Positions 7,139 to 9,144 of a stretch of DNA of 9,144 bases are shown in pieces; positions within the stretch are counted from its first letter, which is position 1, and each line of letters begins with the position of its first letter. Source of the DNA: an uncultured Prevotella sp. (GTDB taxonomy: Bacteria > Bacteroidota > Bacteroidia > Bacteroidales > Bacteroidaceae). The translations under genes were made by a program, and so were the position numbers. The notes below the pieces were generated by a model that ran no database searches, was not told the origin of the DNA, and was given only the letters and a program-made list of their open reading frames with translations. The stretch covers positions 1 through 9,144 of the forward strand of contig CALZNR010000032.1 of assembly GCA_945827565.1 (NCBI GenBank), written 5' to 3'.

Positions 7139-8704
7139 ATGAGCAAGCAATTTGAGAAAATAAAGAATTTGATTGAAAAGCGTGAGACTGCGCGACTTGG
7201 CGGAGGAGAAAAAGCCATAGAGAAACAACATGCCCGTGGTAAGTACACCGCAAGAGAGCGTATCAACATGCTGCTTGATGAAGGTAGCTTTGAAGAGTAC
7301 GATATGTTCAAACTCCATCGTTGCAACAACTTTGGCATGGAGAAGAAACAATATCTTGGCGACGGTGTAGTAACAGGATCGGGAACTATAGATGGTCGCT
7401 TGGTATTTGTCTTTGCACAGGACTTCACTGTGAACGGCGGATCGCTTTCTGAAACAATGGCACAGAAGATCTGCAAGGTTATGGATATGGCCATGAAGAT
7501 GGGAGCTCCTGTAATTGGTATCAATGACTCAGGTGGTGCACGTATTCAAGAGGGAATCTGTGCATTGGCTGGTTATGGAGAGATTTTTGAACGTAACATT
7601 CTGGCATCTGGTGTTATTCCACAAATCAGTGGTATCTTTGGTCCTTGTGCTGGTGGTGCTGTGTATTCTCCCGCATTGACAGACTTTACACTGATGATGG
7701 AAAACACATCATACATGTTCCTGACTGGTCCCAAGGTTGTAAAGACCGTTACAGGCGAGGATATTGACCAAGAACACTTGGGAGGTGCCAGCGTACATGC
7801 CTCAAAGAGTGGTGTGACACATTTCACTGCATCTAATGAGGAGGATGCCATTCAAATGATAAAGACTCTGTTGAGCTATATTCCTTCCAACAACATGGAA
7901 GAGGCTCCCCGCAAGAAATGTGACGACCCCATTGATCGCTTGGAGGATAGCTTGAATGAAATCATTCCAGAAAATCCTAATGAAGCATACGACATGTACA
8001 AGGTTATCGGTGCTATCATTGACAATGGAGAATTCTTTGAAGTACAGCCTAAGTTTGCAAAAAACATCATTATAGGATTTGCTCGTTTCAACGGACAGAG
8101 TGTTGGTATTGTTGCCAACCAGCCTTCTTGCTATGCAGGTGTGCTGGATGTCAATGCAAGTAGAAAAGGAGCACGCTTTGTGCGTTTCTGCGACGCATTC
8201 AACATTCCTATTGTATCGTTGGTAGATGTTCCTGGCTTCTTGCCTGGAACTGGTCAGGAATACAATGCCGTTATTTTGCACGGAGCTCAATTGCTGTATG
8301 CTTACGGTGAAGCCACTGTGCCCAAGATCACAGTCACACTGCGCAAGAGTTACGGTGGTAGTCACATCGTTATGGGATGCAAACAGTTACGTGCAGACTT
8401 GAATTACGCATGGCCTTCTGCAGAAATAGCGGTAATGGGTGCATCAGGTGCCGTAGCCGTATTGTGTGCAAAAGAGGCTAAAGAGAAGAAAGAAGCAGGT
8501 GAAGATGTTAAGGCTTTCTTGGCAGAAAAAGAAGAGGAATATACCGACATGTTTGCAAACCCGTATCAGGCAGCAAAATACGGCTATATCGACGATGTTA
8601 TTGAGCCCAGAAACACTCGCTTCCGCATCTGTCGTGGTTTAGCACAACTCGCCACAAAGCGTGAAAGCTTACCAGCCAAAAAACATGGTAGCATCCCAAT
8701 GTAA
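7139..8704 (+). CDS. mmdA: Methylmalonyl-CoA decarboxylase alpha / propionyl-CoA carboxylase beta (carboxyltransferase) subunit
   Basis: This 521-aa protein is full length for the acyl-CoA carboxylase carboxyltransferase family, with two crotonase-fold halves. It moves a carboxyl group between a CoA ester and biotin on a carrier protein. Visible motifs are [12 protein letters not shown] (31-42), [11 protein letters not shown] (100-110), [11 protein letters not shown] (129-139, oxyanion-hole and CoA-site loop), [14 protein letters not shown] (167-180), [14 protein letters not shown] (362-375), YGGSHIVMG (405-413) and [21 protein letters not shown] (422-442). Decarboxylase and carboxylase forms are hard to tell apart; the neighbouring epimerase, small subunit-like gene and separate biotin carrier, with no biotin carboxylase in view, favour the Na+-pumping decarboxylase that makes propionyl-CoA. 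The residue matching the Asp that selects propionyl-CoA in actinobacterial carboxylases appears to be I410. A 23-bp gap separates it from the next gene. Confidence 0.94.
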   Translation: MSKQFEKIKNLIEKRETARLGGGEKAIEKQHARGKYTARERINMLLDEGSFEEYDMFKLHRCNNFGMEKKQYLGDGVVTGSGTIDGRLVFVFAQDFTVNGGSLSETMAQKICKVMDMAMKMGAPVIGINDSGGARIQEGICALAGYGEIFERNILASGVIPQISGIFGPCAGGAVYSPALTDFTLMMENTSYMFLTGPKVVKTVTGEDIDQEHLGGASVHASKSGVTHFTASNEEDAIQMIKTLLSYIPSNNMEEAPRKKCDDPIDRLEDSLNEIIPENPNEAYDMYKVIGAIIDNGEFFEVQPKFAKNIIIGFARFNGQSVGIVANQPSCYAGVLDVNASRKGARFVRFCDAFNIPIVSLVDVPGFLPGTGQEYNAVILHGAQLLYAYGEATVPKITVTLRKSYGGSHIVMGCKQLRADLNYAWPSAEIAVMGASGAVAVLCAKEAKEKKEAGEDVKAFLAEKEEEYTDMFANPYQAAKYGYIDDVIEPRNTRFRICRGLAQLATKRESLPAKKHGSIPM

Positions 8705-8727
8705 TACCAAAATTCTCATATTGACTT

Positions 8728-8880
8728 ATGAAGAAAAACGAAGTTTATGCAGCCATCGCTCTTGCTCTGTACGAATATGCCGGACATAATGTGCATGACA
8801 AAGAGTCTGGTGTTATAACTATACAGAACAAGTGTAGCCAATGGAACGGGTATGCCCTGTCCATGACTGAACATCCATAA
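8728..8880 (+). CDS. 50-aa small protein, possible MmdE/OadG-C-terminal-like accessory subunit
   Basis: A short open frame starts with an ATG 23 bp after mmdA and stops 10 bp before the biotin-carrier gene. It encodes MKKNEVYAAIALALYEYAGH, then a stretch reading NVHDKESGVITIQN, and then CSQWNGYALSMTEHP. The layout is an N-terminal amphipathic helix with an EVxAAIAxAL pattern, a short strand with VITI, and an aromatic W39 near the end. This resembles, from family knowledge, the C-terminal part of the delta subunit and the roughly 55-aa epsilon subunit (MmdE) of Na+-translocating methylmalonyl-CoA decarboxylases such as that of Veillonella, which help hold the complex together. It has no signal peptide or membrane segment, so it is not a full OadG/MmdD. 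Tight spacing on both sides and coding-like codon use argue that it is real. The subunit role is inferred. Confidence 0.75.
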   Translation: MKKNEVYAAIALALYEYAGHNVHDKESGVITIQNKCSQWNGYALSMTEHP

Positions 8881-8890
8881 TTGAACGCTT

Positions 8891-9144
8891 ATGAAGAAAT
8901 TCAAATATACAATCAACGGTACACAATATGATGTAAGCGTTGAACCCATCAGTTCAGAACAAGTGTCTGTAACAGTAAATGGAGAGACCTATGTTGTGGA
9001 TATGGAGAAAGAAAAGGAACCTGAACAGGTAAAACCTGTGGTAAAACCAGTGGCAACTCCTACTGTCCAGCCTGCAGCAGCAAGCAGCAACTCCAGGGTA
9101 TATAATGATAAAGTGGTGAAAGCACCTCTGCCTGGTGTAATCAT
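8891..9144 (+). CDS. mmdC: Biotin carboxyl carrier protein of the decarboxylase (gamma subunit), cut by the window end
   Basis: The 84 complete codons visible encode a beta-rich N-terminal part (MKKFKYTINGTQYDVSVEPI, then VSVTVNGETYVVDME), a Pro/Ala/Val-rich flexible linker (about residues 43-65) and the start of a biotinyl domain (VVKAPLPGVI, 75-84). This layout is typical of MmdC/OadA-C-type biotin carriers, whose domain continues to an AMKM biotinylation motif that here would lie just beyond base 9144. The biotin arm would carry the carboxyl group from the carboxyltransferase to the membrane decarboxylase. The ATG at 8891 follows the 50-aa gene by 10 bp and opens the only frame that runs to the window edge with this pattern. 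The missing C-terminus is due to the window limit, not a mutation. Confidence 0.88.
   Translation, partial: MKKFKYTINGTQYDVSVEPISSEQVSVTVNGETYVVDMEKEKEPEQVKPVVKPVATPTVQPAAASSNSRVYNDKVVKAPLPGVI

Noticed and set aside
7802..8365. Long open frame of 187 codons on the minus strand
   Set aside because: It lies entirely inside mmdA, whose motifs are clear on the plus strand; its translation shows no recognisable domain and it has no promoter or neighbouring genes.

Overview
The window looks like chromosomal DNA from a member of the Bacteroidales, and Prevotellaceae is plausible. The reasons are the protein families present (a DUF4494-type protein, a TonB-dependent receptor with an N-terminal carboxypeptidase-regulatory-like domain, and the mce-mmdA-small protein-biotin carrier order), TAnnTTTG-type -7 promoter elements, weak Shine-Dalgarno sequences and a modest GC content. 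It is the true end of a short-read contig: bases 1-52 are not biological but an Illumina Nextera i5/Tn5 adapter, which cuts the first gene.

Layout. (1) Bases 53-1487, minus strand: a membrane-anchored pseudokinase-like protein, followed with an 11-bp overlap by a DUF4494-like gene truncated by the adapter. (2) Bases 1488-1636: a divergent intergenic region with a -7 element facing each way and a perfect 8-5-8 inverted repeat over the minus-strand promoter. (3) Bases 1637-6590, plus strand: a class I/II PLP aminotransferase, a LolC/LolE-like FtsX-family permease and a non-SusC TonB-dependent receptor. The spacing (52 and 84 bp) allows co-transcription but does not prove it. (4) Bases 6646-9144, plus strand: a -7 promoter element and then methylmalonyl-CoA epimerase, the carboxyltransferase subunit of a methylmalonyl-CoA decarboxylase or propionyl-CoA carboxylase, a 50-residue small protein, and the start of a biotin carrier protein cut by the window end. 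No gene-free stretch exceeds 300 bases.

How the genes work together. The last four genes fit the propionate-forming succinate pathway. The epimerase interconverts (R)- and (S)-methylmalonyl-CoA. The carboxyltransferase moves the carboxyl group between the CoA ester and the biotin on the carrier. A Na+-pumping membrane beta subunit (MmdB/OadB) would be expected just beyond the window. The 50-aa protein resembles the small epsilon/delta-C-terminal subunits of Na+-translocating methylmalonyl-CoA decarboxylases. The most novel-looking element is the transmembrane protein with a kinase-like fold, which has lost the catalytic Asp, the catalytic-loop Asn and the DFG Asp and carries an uncharacterised extracytoplasmic helical domain.
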